Below, piece by piece: positions 24,001 to 31,969 of a stretch of DNA of 35,635 nt (its first letter is position 1; each line of letters begins with the position of its first letter). Below the pieces are notes generated by a model. The model was not told the DNA's origin, did no database searches, and saw only the letters and a list, made by a program, of their open reading frames with translations. Source of the stretch: Thermoflexales bacterium (GTDB taxonomy: Bacteria; Chloroflexota; Anaerolineae; J036; Brachytrichaceae). The position numbers were made by a program, and so were the translations under genes. The stretch is taken from the NCBI GenBank assembly GCA_025056965.1, contig JANWVF010000109.1:1-35635 (forward strand), read 5' to 3'.

Positions 24001-24028
24001 ATTATCGCGCACGGGATTTCATTGCCAA
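24001..24028 (-). promoter_or_regulatory. Leaderless promoter of the glycosyltransferase gene
   Basis: On the minus strand TTGGCA (24028-24023), a 16-nt spacer and GATAAT (24006-24001) match sigma-70 at 5 of 6 in each box. The -10 ends 6 nt before the ATG at 23994, so the transcript would start at or next to the start codon. This is the best of the leaderless-type promoters seen here. Confidence 0.55.
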
Positions 24029-24112
24029 CCCCGGTGGGTGAATTACGAGGACGTAGCAACGAGTTGACACGGGCACGGATGAAAGGGACGATGCAGCGCT
24101 TTCCGCTCGATA

Positions 24113-24121
24113 TGCTATATT
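24113..24121 (+). promoter_or_regulatory. Extended -10 element of the sigma-like gene
   Basis: TGC-TATATT is an extended -10, ending 12 nt before ATG 24134, so the leader would be about 5 nt. No Shine-Dalgarno precedes the ATG. A perfect TTGACA at 24064-24069 is too far away (46 nt) to be its -35. Confidence 0.35.
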
Positions 24122-24133
24122 TTGGCCAGACCA

Positions 24134-24907
24134 ATGGACGCAGCAGGCCCGGAACAGGCGGATAAGGTGCGCGAGCTGGCTGAATCGTGTAGCAGGCAGC
24201 TCAGCAGCTTCCGCAATAACCAGCTTTCCAACGACCTCCCGTGCGTCGAGCTTCTCAGGCTTGCGCTCGTCGAGCACAATCAACAAGCCTGGGAAGCCAT
24301 ATACAATATCTATTATCCTTTGGTGATGCGATGGGTGTGCGTTCATCCGGGCTTTCGCATCACCGGCGAGGACGCCGATTATTTCGCCAACCAGGCTTTC
24401 TCGCGCTTCTGGTGGTATGGCGCTCGACGCGCCCGCGCCGGGTGTTTCGGCAAAGTTGCCGACTACTTGCAGTATCTGAAGCGCTGCGTTGGGTCTGCCA
24501 TTGAGGACGAGCTGAGATGGATTCGCAAGGACGCGCTTGGGGGAATCCATCGGACAGGTGACTTCGGCGAAAGCGATGACGCGGAGAAGGCCGTGCCGGA
24601 CGAGACGGTTCTTGCAACGAATGAACACAGCACGCTGGAGAGTGACATGGCGACGAATATGCTGTTCAAGGAGCTCTGGGAGCTGCTCTACCAATCATTA
24701 TCGAACGAAGTAGAGCGCATCGTGGCCGAGTGCACCTGGCAGCATGACCTTGCGCCGCGCCAAATCTACCGCCTGTATCCCGATCGCTTCGCGGATGAAT
24801 CCGAGGTCAGTCAAATCCGGCGCAACATCGTCCGTCGCTTGAGCCGCAGGTTAATGAACGACACCGGAGTCAAGCCGCTGCGGCAGGAGCTGGAGAACCT
24901 CTCTTAG
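24134..24907 (+). CDS. Sigma-70-like (ECF-like) RNA polymerase factor
   Basis: About 257 aa from ATG 24134. A TTG 12 nt upstream is an alternative. A region-2-like part includes QQAWEAIYNIYYPLVMRWV and EDADYFANQAFSRFWWYG (about 50-105), and then FGKVADYLQYLKRCVGSAIE. An acidic linker follows (about 140-165). The C-terminal region-4-like helix-turn-helix is TWQHDLAPRQIYRLYP with SEVSQIRRNIVRRLSRRL. It resembles divergent sigma-like proteins of Chloroflexota, so direct promoter recognition is likely but not certain. No anti-sigma gene is adjacent. It is convergent with the arabinofuranosidase-like gene, 19 nt apart. Confidence 0.72.
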   Translation: MDAAGPEQADKVRELAESCSRQLSSFRNNQLSNDLPCVELLRLALVEHNQQAWEAIYNIYYPLVMRWVCVHPGFRITGEDADYFANQAFSRFWWYGARRARAGCFGKVADYLQYLKRCVGSAIEDELRWIRKDALGGIHRTGDFGESDDAEKAVPDETVLATNEHSTLESDMATNMLFKELWELLYQSLSNEVERIVAECTWQHDLAPRQIYRLYPDRFADESEVSQIRRNIVRRLSRRLMNDTGVKPLRQELENLS

Positions 24908-24926
24908 AAGTCACTCCTCAGTGGCC

Positions 24927-27035
24927 TCATCGTCGCAGTGACGGGATCCACGCCCTATGCAACGTGCCTTGATGGATGTGTAGCAGGGTGATGGAGTAGG
25001 GCGGAAAGACATACTGATACGGCGCATTAGTGACAGACCAGATCACGGGCGCCTCGCTCAGTGCATCTGAGGGGTTATGGCTACCGTTGTAGGTGACGGA
25101 GGTCGCCATCGGCCCCGTCGCGCGCACTTCCCAGGCGTATCCTCCGGAGATCGGTCCAAAGCCATGTGTGACGATCGTCGCCATAATCGCCAGGCCGGTC
25201 TTGTTGATTGCGATCAGCGAGAGCGTGTTTGAGCTGACGCGGCCGGCATATACGCTGAGCTGCGTCGCCGGGCTGAGCGTGGCCGTCGCCGAGATCATCT
25301 GGCTGCCGAAGCGCGCCCAGAGCGGATACACGTAGTATTGCGGCGCGCGGAAGTAGTTGTTGTCCTCGTGCATCAGGCCGTATTCCGTGCCTGTGCTGCT
25401 GTCGCGTCCGTTGGCTAAATCCCACTGCGCGAAGATCGGGATGCCTAGCCGCGCGGCCTGGCCGAGCGAGTCGGCCAGGAAGAGCGCGTTCACCATGCGC
25501 GTCATCAGCTGGTTGGTGTCCTGGTTCGATACCGAGACCAGGTTGAATTCGGTGACGGCGATCGGCGCGCGCCGGCCGTTGGCGTAGGCTTGAAACGCGC
25601 CGTCCAGCGCGCTCACGATGTTGGCCAGGTGGTGCTGTGGATTGCTCAGCGCTTGGTTGAGGCTCGGCGGATGAAAGAAAGGGTAAGGGTGAATCGCGTA
25701 GAAGTCGAGCCGATCTCCGGCTGCCGAGATGACGCGCGCGCCCCAGCCGGCGTAGGTCTGCCAGACGCTCTGGCCATCGCTGGGCGTGCCGGGCCATTCG
25801 TAACCTACCGCGCCAAGCCGAATTGTGCTGTCCACGGCACGCATCGCGTCGCGGAACTCCAGGTAGCCTTCCTGGCGCGTGCTGCCCGTCCCCTTGCCGT
25901 TCACGTATTCAAAGCCGTCGCAGGTCCAAGTATCTTCCCAGCCCCAGCTTTGGCACAAGCTGCCGCCAGTAGAGGGCTTGCTAGCGTATACCTCGTTGCC
26001 GAACTCCCAATAGCGAATGCCGATGGGTTCGCTATAACCGTACGAAGCACGCAAACCGGCCCAGCGGCCGACGGTGTACCAGTTCGTGCCGCGGATGTCC
26101 GTCCCGATGCTGCGCGTATCGGTGATGTAGCCGTTGAAGAAGGCGACGAGCGCGGCAGCCTCCTTCGACGTGCCTAGCGGGTTGACTACCCACATTCCCT
26201 CGGTGTGCGTTGCCTTGAGGAAGGCGATAAAGTCGGTGGGGCGGGCCGCCCATGACTCCCAGCCTGGGCCGCAGGGCTGACGGCTGGGGTCGTTTTGTCG
26301 GAGCTGGCAGCTCAGCCAGCCGTAGCTGTTGCTCCAGCTTCCGCCGGGCAGGCGCAAGAGCCGCAGGCCCGAAGCAAGCGCGCGGGCTCGAAAGGTCGGG
26401 TTGGCGAGGCGCGTCTCGCCGAGCCAGGCCGGCAAGTTGCTCGACAGCAGATAGGGCGAGATAGGGAGCGGCGTGACGTGTGCGCTGACGTGGATGGTAG
26501 CCGTTAGTGAGGCGGTCGTGCCGGCGCGGAGGTATAGGTCATCTATGTAGAACGTCGGCTGTGCGCCGCCGCTGCGATCCTGAATGTTGATGCGCTTGAT
26601 CTGCGAAGGGTTGCCGAGGGCTTGTAAAGGGACGGTGAACGCCTGCCACTGTCCGGCCTGCACATCAAGCGGCACTTGAACACTAGCCGGCCCGGTGTCG
26701 GTTTCTTGGATGTAGACCTGAATTTGGCGCGTGCCACTGCTGCCCCCGTGCGCCCAGAAGGTGATCGCCTCGTAGGATGCGCCATCCAGCGCGCTCGGCG
26801 CACGCAGCGAAAGCCCTGCCCATCCCTGGTTAAACGTGACGGCGATGGATCGGCTGCCTCGCGCTGGCGTTGTGTTGTTGAAGTTCACTGTCGTGTTCCA
26901 CGACCAGTCCTGCCAGCCTAAGGCGAGCTGATCATCGAATACGACGAAGTCGGATGAGGCTCGCGCCGGCTGGTTCAGCAAGCCAATCGCCAACAAAGTT
27001 ACGACGGCCAAGGCGCCCGGTAGCCTTAAGCTCAT
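24927..27035 (-). CDS. Secreted alpha-L-arabinofuranosidase-like (GH51/GH39 clan A) enzyme with N-terminal carbohydrate-binding domain
   Basis: 702 aa from ATG 27035, which has an AGGAGG site 5 nt upstream. A frame start 36 nt earlier is rejected because it lies upstream of that site. Residues 1-26 are a signal peptide. Residues about 30-180 form a beta-sandwich like CBM11/CIA30 modules (FDDQLALGWQDWSW, IDDLYLRAG). A barrel follows, with acid/base Glu348 in YWEFGNEVYA and likely nucleophile Glu496 in IAVTEFNLVS. A beta-sandwich end (about 590-702) completes the layout. The substrate may be arabinan or a related plant glycan, but GH39, GH51 and GH79 look alike at this level. It begins 44 nt after trpG with no terminator between, so part of its transcription may come from the T-box-controlled trp operon. 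Confidence 0.78.
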   Translation of the reverse strand: MSLRLPGALAVVTLLAIGLLNQPARASSDFVVFDDQLALGWQDWSWNTTVNFNNTTPARGSRSIAVTFNQGWAGLSLRAPSALDGASYEAITFWAHGGSSGTRQIQVYIQETDTGPASVQVPLDVQAGQWQAFTVPLQALGNPSQIKRINIQDRSGGAQPTFYIDDLYLRAGTTASLTATIHVSAHVTPLPISPYLLSSNLPAWLGETRLANPTFRARALASGLRLLRLPGGSWSNSYGWLSCQLRQNDPSRQPCGPGWESWAARPTDFIAFLKATHTEGMWVVNPLGTSKEAAALVAFFNGYITDTRSIGTDIRGTNWYTVGRWAGLRASYGYSEPIGIRYWEFGNEVYASKPSTGGSLCQSWGWEDTWTCDGFEYVNGKGTGSTRQEGYLEFRDAMRAVDSTIRLGAVGYEWPGTPSDGQSVWQTYAGWGARVISAAGDRLDFYAIHPYPFFHPPSLNQALSNPQHHLANIVSALDGAFQAYANGRRAPIAVTEFNLVSVSNQDTNQLMTRMVNALFLADSLGQAARLGIPIFAQWDLANGRDSSTGTEYGLMHEDNNYFRAPQYYVYPLWARFGSQMISATATLSPATQLSVYAGRVSSNTLSLIAINKTGLAIMATIVTHGFGPISGGYAWEVRATGPMATSVTYNGSHNPSDALSEAPVIWSVTNAPYQYVFPPYSITLLHIHQGTLHRAWIPSLRR

Positions 27036-27079
27036 GTGTATCCTCCTAGAAGTGGCATGGAAGCGGCACATTACCTACC

Positions 27080-27646
27080 CTAAAGCAACGCCAAGAAATT
27101 CGCGATGATCTGCTTGCCGCCCTGGGTCAAGATGCTCTCCGGGTGGAACTGCACGCCGAAGGTGGGGTGCTGCTTGTGACGCAGCCCCATCACCTCGCCT
27201 TCTGTAGTGAATGCGGTGACCTCCAGGACAGGCGGCAACGGCTCGGTCACGATCAACGAATGATATCGCGTGGCCTCGAAAGGGTTAGGCAGGCCGCGAA
27301 ACAGATCGCGACCGTTGTGGTGGATCAGCGATGTTTTGCCGTGCATCAGGCGCGGCGCGCGAACGACCTGACCGCCGAACACGTAGCCCATACATTGCTG
27401 GCCCAAGCACACGCCCAGGATGGGCACCTGGCCGCTGAATTCGCGCAACACGTCGTTGCTGATGCCGCTGTCTTTCTGTGGCGTGCCGGGCCCTGGCGAA
27501 ATCACGAATCCCTTCGGCTGCAGGGCTCTGAGCTGTTCGAGCGTGACCTGATCGTTGCGAAAGACGCGAGGTTGCGCGCCCAGCTCGCCCAGATATTGCA
27601 CCAGGTTGTAGGTGAACGAGTCGTAGTTATCAATGACGATGACCAT
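27080..27646 (-). CDS. trpG: Anthranilate synthase component II (glutamine amidotransferase)
   Basis: 188 aa from ATG 27646, preceded by GAGGAAG. This start gives the canonical [18 protein letters not shown] beginning, while a longer frame upstream adds unrelated residues. Class I amidotransferase triad: Cys in [11 protein letters not shown], His and Glu in [21 protein letters not shown] is the PGPGxP signature. It releases ammonia from glutamine for TrpE. It starts 7 nt after the trpE stop. In organisms without a separate pabA the same subunit can serve p-aminobenzoate synthesis. No other trp genes follow. Confidence 0.95.
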   Translation of the reverse strand: MVIVIDNYDSFTYNLVQYLGELGAQPRVFRNDQVTLEQLRALQPKGFVISPGPGTPQKDSGISNDVLREFSGQVPILGVCLGQQCMGYVFGGQVVRAPRLMHGKTSLIHHNGRDLFRGLPNPFEATRYHSLIVTEPLPPVLEVTAFTTEGEVMGLRHKQHPTFGVQFHPESILTQGGKQIIANFLALL

Positions 27647-27653
27647 AGCTTCC

Positions 27654-29168
27654 TCACGAATTCTCTGCTTCGTCAATGGCGACCATCAGCGCGCGGGCCT
27701 TGTTGTGGGTTTCGTGGAACTCGGCGGTGGGGTCGCTATCGGCCACGATGCCGGCGCCGGCCTGAACGTAGCACGTGTCGTCGCGCATCACGATGGTGCG
27801 AATGGCAATGCAGGTGTCCATCTGTCCGTTAAACGAGAAGTAGCCCACGCAGCCGCCGTAGATGCCACGCCGTTCGCCTTCCAACTCCTCGATGATCTCC
27901 ATAGCGCGCACCTTGGGCGCGCCGGTCAGCGTGCCGGCCGGGAAGGTGGCACGCAGCACGTCGAAGGCGTCCAGCCCATCGCGCACGCGGCCTTCTACTA
28001 GGCTGACGATGTGCATCACGTGCGAATAGCGTTCGATGACCATGAGCTCGGGGACGCGCACCGTGCCGTATTCGGCCACACGGCCGATGTCGTTGCGCCC
28101 CAAATCCACCAACATGACGTGCTCGGCCCGCTCTTTAGGGTCTTCCAGCAGCTCCTTGGCCAATGCGGCGTCCTCGTGCTCATTTGACCCGCGCCGACGG
28201 GTGCCGGCGATCGGCCGCACGCTGGCGATGCCTCCCTCGAAGCGCGCGTGCATTTCGGGCGATGCGCCGATCAGTTTGAGATTCTCCGGCAGCAGGCCAT
28301 CGAAGTTGAAGTAAAACATCCAGGGCGAGGGGTTGAGCATGCGCAGCGCGCGATAGATGGCCAGCGGGTGCGCCGTCGTGCGTCGCTCGATGCGGCGGGA
28401 CAACACGACTTGGAAGATGTCGCCGGCGCGGATGTATTCCTTGGCCGTTCGCACCATGTACTCGAATTCCGCCTGCGACTTGTTGGCGCGCGGCGGCGTG
28501 CAAACGGCGACGGGGTTGAGCTTCGGCATCGCTATCGGCGCGCTGAGCCGGGCATGGATGGTCTTGATGCGCGCCACAGCATCATCGTAGGCTTCGGCCA
28601 GCGTGGCCGCGCCGTCCAAATAGGCGTTGGCGATGATCAACAGCCGTTGGTGGGCGTGATCGAACGCAACTAGCGTGTCGGTCAGCAAGTAGGCGGCCTC
28701 CGGCAGCCGCAGCACGTCGGTCGCGGTGGCCGGCAGTCGCTCGAACTGTCGCACGACATCGTAGCCGGTGTAGCCCACCAGCCCGCCGCAGAAGCGCGGC
28801 AGTTGCGATGACGGCACAAAGCGATATTTGGCCATCTCACGACGCACGTGATCGAGCAGGTCACCTTCGCCGGGCGGGAACGGCTGCACTGCCAGGCCGT
28901 CCGGCGTGAGGGTATGGCGAGAGAGCCGCCCGTCGCGCAGAACGATCGCCTCGCGGACGTGCACGCCGATGAACGAGTAGCGGGCCACCTGTTCGCCGCC
29001 GGAGACGCTCTCCAGTAGAAAGGCTGGGTCTTCGCCGGCCAGGCGCAGGAAGAGCGACACCGGCGTGTCTAAATCAGATGGTAGTTCGGCATAGATCGGA
29101 ATGAGATTGCCATGCGCGCTCAGCGCGCGCACTTCCTCCAGCGAGGGTTTGATCGTCAGTCGTCCCAT
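27654..29168 (-). CDS. trpE: Anthranilate synthase component I
   Basis: 504 aa, the usual length. It converts chorismate and ammonia to anthranilate, the first step of tryptophan synthesis. The C-terminal chorismate-binding domain contains [56 protein letters not shown] and [16 protein letters not shown], all hallmarks of TrpE rather than PabB or MenF. The N-terminal part has [18 protein letters not shown], with the Ser used for tryptophan feedback binding (LLES). The ATG is preceded by GGGAG at 10 nt. It is first in the operon and lies directly behind a T-box leader with a TGG specifier, so transcription should rise when tRNA-Trp is uncharged. Confidence 0.97.
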   Translation of the reverse strand: MGRLTIKPSLEEVRALSAHGNLIPIYAELPSDLDTPVSLFLRLAGEDPAFLLESVSGGEQVARYSFIGVHVREAIVLRDGRLSRHTLTPDGLAVQPFPPGEGDLLDHVRREMAKYRFVPSSQLPRFCGGLVGYTGYDVVRQFERLPATATDVLRLPEAAYLLTDTLVAFDHAHQRLLIIANAYLDGAATLAEAYDDAVARIKTIHARLSAPIAMPKLNPVAVCTPPRANKSQAEFEYMVRTAKEYIRAGDIFQVVLSRRIERRTTAHPLAIYRALRMLNPSPWMFYFNFDGLLPENLKLIGASPEMHARFEGGIASVRPIAGTRRRGSNEHEDAALAKELLEDPKERAEHVMLVDLGRNDIGRVAEYGTVRVPELMVIERYSHVMHIVSLVEGRVRDGLDAFDVLRATFPAGTLTGAPKVRAMEIIEELEGERRGIYGGCVGYFSFNGQMDTCIAIRTIVMRDDTCYVQAGAGIVADSDPTAEFHETHNKARALMVAIDEAENS

Positions 29169-29190
29169 CGGTTATGAACTCCCATGCAAA

Positions 29191-29470
29191 CGAAACGCCT
29201 CTCATCCCGAGGGACGAGAGGCGTTGCTCGTGGTGCCACCCTGCTTCGGGCGGCGCAATAGGCCGCCCCTTATGCGCGAACCATCATTCGCTCCGCCCGA
29301 TAACGGTGGCGGTTCCGGCGCACCTACTCAGAGCGCTGTGCCAGCGCTCCGTTCGGCTTGCGGCTCGCGAGTCCATTCGGTCGTCGCTCCACGCGCGGCA
29401 CTCTCACCCAGTTGCGCCGCTCTCTGTGCGCTTCTGCGCCGACCTACTTGTCTCGTTCATCGCCTTTAGC
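29191..29470 (-). ncRNA. T-box riboswitch leader, tryptophan specifier
   Basis: Minus-strand leader of trpE with the ordered marks of a T-box. Stem I elements are AAGTAGG, AGAGAGC and CTGGGTGAGAG. The specifier loop is GAA-TGG-AC, with the Trp codon TGG at 29375-29373. The stem III helix GGGCGGC/GCCGCCC follows (about 29247-29268). Then comes the T-box AGGGTGGCACCACGAGC (29242-29226). The T-box sequence should bind the free 3' end of uncharged tRNA-Trp. A terminator-like helix follows. Boundaries are approximate, taken from the predicted start of transcription near 29471 to the end of the last helix. Confidence 0.92.
29194..29225 (-). terminator. T-box terminator hairpin
   Basis: Arms 29194-29203 and 29216-29225 are a perfect 10-bp pair (AACGCCTCTC/GAGAGGCGTT), extended by GTCCC/GGGAT inside. 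The inner CGTCCCT is the standard T-box 3' segment. The following U tract is weak (TTCGTTTGC), which is unusual for a transcription-terminating T-box. Confidence 0.8.
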
Positions 29471-29477
29471 AGCTCAA

Positions 29478-29483
29478 ATTTTA
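29478..29483 (-). promoter_or_regulatory. -10 box of the trpEG leader
   Basis: TAAAAT on the minus strand lies just upstream of the T-box stem I, which places the transcript start near 29471. The -35 is poor. Confidence 0.45.
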
Positions 29484-29499
29484 CCCTTTTCGCGATGCA

Positions 29500-29760
29500 G
29501 CAGCCGAGCCCTTGCCGCGAGAGTCAGGGGAAACGCACGACGTAATTTAAGCTTACGAGTGGGCTGATCATTGGGGCATGACTCCGATCCGCACGAGCTT
29601 GGAAAGCTACCCGAGCTAGCAGGCCCCCGCCGAGATCGCGGCAAGCAATACCTGCTGAAGACGGTCGTCGCGCGAGGTGGGCTTTGAGGCCGCAAACTTC
29701 GTGGTAGTGAGACATGTTGTGTTGAACTTGCTCAAGCTAGAGAAGACGGCCAAGGACAGC
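29500..29760. other. Non-coding stretch, nothing recognised
   Basis: Between the trp leader promoter and the tandem repeat I see no gene with a plausible start and coding pattern, no RNA motif and no mobile-element end. Small open frames here translate to Arg/Ser-rich sequences typical of non-coding high-G+C DNA. Confidence 0.5.
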
Positions 29761-30017
29761 CCACCGGGCTCTGCCCGGTCACTGACCTGAGGTCGGCACG
29801 TATGGCTAGGCAGGCTCTGCCTGGTATGCACACGCGCCGACCCGAGGTCGGCGGGACAGGACGGCTCGTACCACCGGGCTCTGCCCGGTCACTGACCTGA
29901 GGTCGGCACGTACGGCTAGGCAAGCTCTGCCCGGTATGCACACGCGCCGACCCGAGGTCGGCGGGACAGGACGGCTCGTACCACCGGGCTCTGCCCGGTC
30001 ACTGATCTGAGGTCGGC
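29761..30017. repeat. 110-bp tandem repeat built of paired hairpins, about 2.4 copies
   Basis: Copies start at 29761, 29871 and 29981 (period 110 bp), the third ending after GGTCGGC at 30017. Each full unit holds two related halves. Half A has ACCGGGC-TCT-GCCCGGT (7-bp stem) followed by GACCTGAGGTC. Half B has CAGGC-TCT-GCCTG followed by GCCGACC-CGA-GGTCGGC (7-bp stem). Copies differ at a few bases, for example TATGGCT versus TACGGCT and CTGACCTGA versus CTGATCTGA. The halves share the order [GGCTCTGCC] then [GACCxGAGGTCGGC], so the 110-mer seems to be a doubled unit of about 55 bp. No transposase is near. Confidence 0.9.
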
Positions 30018-30056
30018 CTGGACTTTGGCAATTTTCATAGTGGCGATGTGTGCACA

Positions 30057-30076
30057 AGGGCAGGCGCGTCTGCCCT
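30057..30076 (-). terminator. Hairpin downstream of the GNAT gene
   Basis: AGGGCAG and CTGCCCT (7-bp stem, 6-nt loop) lie 14 nt after the GNAT stop on the minus strand. No U tract follows, so it is a weak terminator at best. Its GGGC/GCCC composition resembles the hairpins of the adjacent 110-bp repeat and it could be a relic of that family. Confidence 0.35.
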
Positions 30077-30090
30077 GCTGCGAGAGTCTG

Positions 30091-30816
30091 CTATGGATAG
30101 GTCGCGTGAGAATGGTCGGCTGCGGAGGTGCTGCGCGGCGGCCCGTGCAACGTGCGCGGTGTGGGTAGGCCGAACTCAACGTAGTCGGGATTGCGCCACT
30201 CCAGCAGCGTGGACCATCCTTCGGTCGGCGGATCGTCTAAGTAGTTTTCCAACATGCCGCGCAGCACGAAGCCGTTGCGCAGTTGCGTGGTCAACGTGCT
30301 GTCGTAGATCAGCCCAGCCTGCACGTAGCGCACATATTCGTGAGCGGTCATCACGTGCTTGTAGGCGGCGAATCCGGGGATCATGCCGCCGATGACTTGA
30401 CCTTTGAGGTTCAGCCGTTTGCACAGCGCCTTGCGAGCGTCGTGAAATCTGCGCGCGATGCCACGCCCGCGATAGTCCGGGTGCACACACATATCCACGC
30501 CGTAGTAGTAGTTGCCGCGTGGGTTGTGGTTGGTCAGCCATCCGCCGGCGATGGCGTCAATGAATTTGTGATGCCGGAAGTATTCCGGCTCAATGCGGTC
30601 GTAGTAAGTGAGGAAGCCCGCAGTCGTGCCGACGACTCGGCCGGTCGCGCGGTCAATGGCCATGAACTGGCCTTCGGGGAACAGCCGAATATGGTTGGCG
30701 AAATGTTCCGCTTTCAACTGCTCTTCTTTGGCCAGAGTGGGATAGCAGAGCGGCTGCAGCGCGGCGCACTGTTCAACATATTCGGCCTGGGTATTGAGGA
30801 TCAGGATTTCACTCAA
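30091..30816 (-). CDS. GNAT-family N-acetyltransferase
   Basis: About 241 aa from the TTG at 30816. I prefer this start because AAAGGAG lies 4 nt upstream. The frame extends further upstream but would place that ribosome-binding site inside the gene. The acetyl-CoA-binding segment is VDMCVHPDYRGRGIARRFHD (about residues 107-126), with the R/Q-x-x-G-x-A loop as RGRGIA. The preceding strand GRVVGTTAGFLTYYD fits the fold. The acceptor substrate is unknown. A proline-rich tail follows residue 215. The 5' leader carries a perfect palindrome at 30829-30844 that could be an operator. Confidence 0.85.
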   Translation of the reverse strand: MSEILILNTQAEYVEQCAALQPLCYPTLAKEEQLKAEHFANHIRLFPEGQFMAIDRATGRVVGTTAGFLTYYDRIEPEYFRHHKFIDAIAGGWLTNHNPRGNYYYGVDMCVHPDYRGRGIARRFHDARKALCKRLNLKGQVIGGMIPGFAAYKHVMTAHEYVRYVQAGLIYDSTLTTQLRNGFVLRGMLENYLDDPPTEGWSTLLEWRNPDYVEFGLPTPRTLHGPPRSTSAADHSHATYP

Positions 30817-30828
30817 GATGCTCCTTTT

Positions 30829-30844
30829 GTTGCGTAATCGCAAC
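30829..30844 (-). promoter_or_regulatory. Palindrome in the GNAT leader
   Basis: GTTGCG-TAAT-CGCAAC is a perfect 6-bp inverted repeat with a 4-bp centre, just upstream of the Shine-Dalgarno. It could be a repressor operator or a leader hairpin. Confidence 0.4.
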
Positions 30845-30879
30845 GCGATGTTTACTTCCCAAGCAAACTGGTAGCCGCA

Positions 30880-30885
30880 AGTATA
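30880..30885 (-). promoter_or_regulatory. Candidate -10 box of the GNAT gene
   Basis: TATACT on the minus strand, about 65 nt upstream of the TTG start. The palindrome lies between this box and the start. No clear -35. Confidence 0.35.
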
Positions 30886-30958
30886 TCGCAGGCTTTTAAA
30901 CGGGCCTTAAACCGAGCGGATGGGATTGAGCGGGCGCTGCGGAGGCTGGGCTGGGGCG

Positions 30959-31906
30959 TCACGCGCCCAACACGCTGCCGGCCAGCGCGGGATGGCCGCG
31001 TGCGAACGCCTCGGCGTCCATGGCACGTTTGCCTTCGAGCTGCACTTCTGTTAGGCGCAACATCTCGCCGTCGCCGCACTTCACGTAGATGTGATCGCGG
31101 TCGAGCACCACGGCGCCGTTGGGCAGCTCCTCCCTATGGCCGACGCCGCCCAGCTCGGCGCGCAGCACCTTCAACTGCTGCCCCTGCCACGTGGTGAACG
31201 CCGAGGGCCAAGGCGACATCGCGCGCACGTGTCGCTCGAGCTCCGCTGCGCTGCGTGACCAGTCCAGCTTGCCATCCTCCTTCTTTAACCGGCCGGCCAA
31301 CGTGACGCGCGACTCGTCTTGCTTCTGTGGCGTGATTTGCCCTGCCAACCACTTCGGCAACGTCGCAACCAGCAGTTCGGCCCCGACGTGCGCCAGGCGC
31401 TCGGTGAGCGTGCCAGTCGTGTCGTCGGGGCGGATGGGTTCTTCGCGTTGAGCGAGGATCGGCCCGGAATCCAGCCCGGCTTCCATCAGCATGATGGTCA
31501 CGCCGGTGATGGCGTCGCCGGCGGCAATCGCGGCGCTGATCGGCGATGCACCGCGCCAGCGCGGTAGCAGCGAGGCATGCACGTTGAGGCAGTGATGCTT
31601 GGGCAGGTCGAGCACGTCCTGGCGCAAGATCTGACCGTAGGCAGCGACGACGATGACATCGGGCGCGAGGGCGCGCAAGGCCTCGACGACCTCAGGGGAT
31701 TTGAGCGAGTCCGGCTGGAGGATGGGCAGACCGTGCTGCTGCGCCAGCAGCTTGACGGGCGAAGGTTTGAGCTGTCTGCCGCGGCCCGCGGGAGCGTCCG
31801 GCTGGGTGACGACGGCGACGATGTCGTATTTGGCCTGGATGAGGGCAGCTAGCGACGGCACGGCGAAGTCCGGCGTGCCCATGAAGATCAACCTGGCCAT
31901 GGCCAT
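30959..31906 (-). CDS. fmt: Methionyl-tRNA formyltransferase
   Basis: 315 aa, standard length. It transfers a formyl group from 10-formyl-THF to initiator Met-tRNA. It begins LIFMGTPDFAVPSLAALI. The folate site and catalytic Asn-His pair are in CLNVHASLLPRWRGASPI. The catalytic Asp is in MEAGLDSGPIL. The C-terminal tRNA-binding domain begins near residue 205. Two ATGs (31906 and 31900) are possible and neither has a clear ribosome-binding site. It lies 63 bp downstream of a sugar permease gene on the same strand, without the usual def neighbour, so it may be read with the ABC operon. Confidence 0.97.
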   Translation of the reverse strand: MAMARLIFMGTPDFAVPSLAALIQAKYDIVAVVTQPDAPAGRGRQLKPSPVKLLAQQHGLPILQPDSLKSPEVVEALRALAPDVIVVAAYGQILRQDVLDLPKHHCLNVHASLLPRWRGASPISAAIAAGDAITGVTIMLMEAGLDSGPILAQREEPIRPDDTTGTLTERLAHVGAELLVATLPKWLAGQITPQKQDESRVTLAGRLKKEDGKLDWSRSAAELERHVRAMSPWPSAFTTWQGQQLKVLRAELGGVGHREELPNGAVVLDRDHIYVKCGDGEMLRLTEVQLEGKRAMDAEAFARGHPALAGSVLGA

Positions 31907-31969
31907 CTATTTCTATCTCGCCCGACATCACTGCGGATCGCCCTGCGGCTCGGCGGTCATTCGGATGGG

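Noticed and set aside
24064-24121. TTGACA at 24064 paired with TATATT at 24116 as a promoter
   Set aside because: The spacing is 46 nt, far outside the 16-18 nt range.
29761-30017. CRISPR array
   Set aside because: The copies are contiguous 110-bp units with no variable spacers and no cas genes nearby.
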